This document shows, piece by piece, positions 31,466 to 33,225 of a DNA stretch of 33,225 nucleotides. Numbering within the stretch: the stretch's first letter is position 1; every line of letters starts with the position of its first letter. Source of the DNA: Actinobacteria bacterium HGW-Actinobacteria-6 (lineage in GTDB: Bacteria; Actinomycetota; Coriobacteriia; Anaerosomatales; Anaerosomataceae); assembly GCA_002841295.1 (NCBI GenBank), contig PHEU01000023.1:1-33225 (forward strand), written 5' to 3'. A program made the translations under genes and the position numbers. The notes under the pieces were generated by a model. The model was not told where the DNA came from, did not search any database, and was given only the letters and a program-made list of their open reading frames with translations.

Positions 31466-33225
31466 GTGGCATATTTGCTTGGTTGCGAGAGCGTCCATCT
31501 GGAGTATCCGACGAAGAAGGTCTTCGACTCGGTCACTCTCGGCATCGATGAAGGCGACCGCATCGGCATCGTGGGTGGCAACGGCGATGGTAAATCAACG
31601 CTCCTGTCGCTCCTTGCGGGTTCAGTCGACCCTGATGACGGGCGCATCATGCGTCGCGGCGGGATCACCATCTGCACGCTCGATCAGACCGACGCCCTTG
31701 ATCCGGCGGCGACCGTCGCCAATACCGTTGTCGGAGACTCACCTGAGTACGTGTGGGCGTCAGACGCCCGTATCCGCGGCATCATTCGCGGCCTCATCGC
31801 GGATATCCCCTGGGAGCACCGGATCGGCGAGCTCTCCGGCGGTCAACGACGCCGCGTGGATCTTGCGCGCGTGCTCATCTCGGACTGTGATGTGCTCATG
31901 CTCGACGAGCCTACCAACCACCTCGACGTTCACGCCATCGCCTGGCTGGCCGATCATCTCAAGAGCCGCTGGCCGAAGAAATCCGGTGCGCTCCTCGTTG
32001 TCACGCATGACAGGTGGTTCCTGGACGAAGTCTGCCTCGGCATGTGGGAGGTTCACCACGGTCAGGTAGAGCAGTTCGACGGCGGATACTCGGCGTACGT
32101 GCTCCAGCGCGTCGAACGCGCCGAGGCCGCCCAGACTGCCGAGCAGAAGCGCCAGAACCTCATGCGCAAAGAGCTTGCATGGCTGTCGCGCGGCGCTCGC
32201 GCCCGGTCGACCAAGCCGAAGTTCCACGTCAAAGAGGCGCTTGCGCTTATCGCCGACGAACCGCCCGTGCGCAACTCAATCGAGCTGAAGAAATCGGCGA
32301 TGTCCCGACTCGGCAAGCAGGTCGTCGATCTCGTCGGCGTGACCGAGCGCTTCGGCGAGAAGACCGTCATCGACAACCTCACATGGCTTATCGGTCCGGG
32401 AGATCGCTTTGGCATCCTGGGCGAGAACGGTTCGGGCAAGACCACGCTTCTGAATCTCGTCCATGGCTCGCTCAAGCCGACGTCGGGTCACGTGAAGATC
32501 GGCAAGACGGTCAAGTTCGCCGTGCTGTCGCAGCATCTGAATGAGTTGAACGAATTGGGCGATCTGCGGGTACGCGAGGTCCTCGCGCGATACAAAACGC
32601 GATACGAATTCGACGGCAAGGAGATGACTCCGGCTCAGCTTCTGGAGCGCCTCGGGTTCGACGCGGTTCAGCTATCCGCGATCGTGTCTGAGCTATCCGG
32701 CGGGCAGAAGCGCCGCCTCCAGTTGATGCTCATTCTCCTGGACAAGCCGAACGTCCTCATCCTGGACGAACCTGACAACGACCTCGATATCGACATGCTC
32801 GCTGTCGTGGAGAATCTCCTGGATTCATGGCCCGGCACGCTGCTCCTCATCACCCACGACCGACACCTGATGGAGCGCGTCACCGACGATCAGTTCGCCT
32901 TGCTCGACGGGAAGATCCGTCATGTCCCGGGCGGCGTCGAGGAGTACTTACGGCTTCTGGATGAACGCCGCTCGGTGAACTCGGAGACCAAGCCAGCGGC
33001 GGCCTCCAAACCGACTGCGCAGCAAGCATCAACCCTGTCAGCCGCGGACGAACGCAGCCTGAAGAAGGAACTCGCTGCCACCGAGCGCAAACTCAACACG
33101 CTCGGCAGAAAGGCCGATGAGATCCGCGCCGAGATGAAGACAGCAGACCCTTCCGATTACGTGGCCCTCGGCGACATCCAGAAGCGGATTCACGACATCG
33201 AGCAAGAAATCTCCGGCCTCGAGGA
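31466..33225 (+). CDS. ABC-F family ATPase, Uup-like, partial at right edge
   Basis: The window holds 586 codons of this gene with no stop. Two ABC cassettes are complete: Walker A GGNGDGKST and GENGSGKTT, signature LSGGQRRR and LSGGQKRR, Walker B LMLDEPTNHLD and LILDEPDNDLD, and switch His in VTHDRWFL and ITHDRHLM. A linker rich in Arg and Lys lies between them. The C-terminal part after the second cassette is a charged coiled coil (LKKELAATERKLNTLGRKADEIRAE split by Ala/Lys), as in Uup, which binds nucleic acid. No membrane part exists; it likely acts on the ribosome. I chose GTG 31466 because GAGG is 8 nt upstream. Confidence 0.93.
   Translation, partial: MAYLLGCESVHLEYPTKKVFDSVTLGIDEGDRIGIVGGNGDGKSTLLSLLAGSVDPDDGRIMRRGGITICTLDQTDALDPAATVANTVVGDSPEYVWASDARIRGIIRGLIADIPWEHRIGELSGGQRRRVDLARVLISDCDVLMLDEPTNHLDVHAIAWLADHLKSRWPKKSGALLVVTHDRWFLDEVCLGMWEVHHGQVEQFDGGYSAYVLQRVERAEAAQTAEQKRQNLMRKELAWLSRGARARSTKPKFHVKEALALIADEPPVRNSIELKKSAMSRLGKQVVDLVGVTERFGEKTVIDNLTWLIGPGDRFGILGENGSGKTTLLNLVHGSLKPTSGHVKIGKTVKFAVLSQHLNELNELGDLRVREVLARYKTRYEFDGKEMTPAQLLERLGFDAVQLSAIVSELSGGQKRRLQLMLILLDKPNVLILDEPDNDLDIDMLAVVENLLDSWPGTLLLITHDRHLMERVTDDQFALLDGKIRHVPGGVEEYLRLLDERRSVNSETKPAAASKPTAQQASTLSAADERSLKKELAATERKLNTLGRKADEIRAEMKTADPSDYVALGDIQKRIHDIEQEISGLE

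Noticed and set aside
1-33225. CRISPR arrays, tRNA genes, insertion sequences, prophage genes
   Set aside because: No regularly spaced direct repeats, cloverleaf-like sequences, transposase motifs or phage genes were found on either strand.

Overview
The window is 33.2 kb of GC-rich, densely coding bacterial DNA. I see no rRNA, tRNA, insertion sequence, prophage or CRISPR array. The gene set suggests an actinobacterial relative, perhaps an anaerobic or facultative lineage near the Coriobacteriia. The basis is a TipA-type MerR regulator, a DUF2510 protein, an eight-haem c-type cytochrome, a DUF362-ferredoxin protein and an archaeal-type PEP carboxylase. The taxonomy is inference from gene content; no marker gene is present. 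Starts were set by ribosome binding sites: several genes begin with GTG, and the DEAD-box helicase appears to begin with TTG.

Layout. (1) 1-1712: 5' part of a secreted zinc metalloprotease that runs off the left edge (minus). (2) 1823-4418: minus-strand pseudouridine catabolism operon psuK-psuG plus a class I methyltransferase, with start/stop overlaps at both junctions and a promoter at 4563-4590. (3) 4599-6212: a LOG-family phosphoribohydrolase divergent from a TipA-like MerR regulator. The regulator has a textbook MerR promoter (19-bp spacer) but an in-frame amber codon that removes the last 48 codons of its ligand domain. (4) 6292-12095: a cold-shock protein, an amidohydrolase, an octahaem cytochrome, a DUF362-ferredoxin protein, a DUF1622 membrane protein and a secreted UshA-like nucleotidase, all minus. 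(5) 12256-17193: TypA/BipA and a lipoprotein (minus), then an iron-dependent alcohol dehydrogenase overlapping a soluble PAS histidine kinase (plus). (6) 17255-21299: DEAD-box helicase, CaCA antiporter, a second cold-shock protein and PabB (minus). (7) 21583-23082: a catalase (plus). (8) 23108-31291: a long minus-strand run with PEP carboxylase, two small unknown genes, a polytopic histidine-rich membrane protein, DUF2164, a GyrI-like protein, a small helical protein, a uracil-DNA-glycosylase-like protein, a GNAT acetyltransferase, a small membrane protein, AzlD, AzlC, PanD and a DUF2510 protein. (9) 31466-end: an ABC-F ATPase cut by the right edge (plus).

How it works together. Most of the window is housekeeping and central metabolism: pseudouridine salvage, anaplerosis (PEPC), folate and pantothenate precursors (PabB, PanD), cold and translation stress (two CspA-like proteins, DEAD-box helicase, TypA, ABC-F), oxidative defence (catalase) and possible extracytoplasmic electron transfer (octahaem cytochrome). 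The points most worth a second look are the amber-interrupted tipA-like gene, the leader element shared by both csp genes, the methyltransferase built into the psu operon, the alcohol dehydrogenase-kinase overlap, and a compact run of poorly described genes at 25138-28486.
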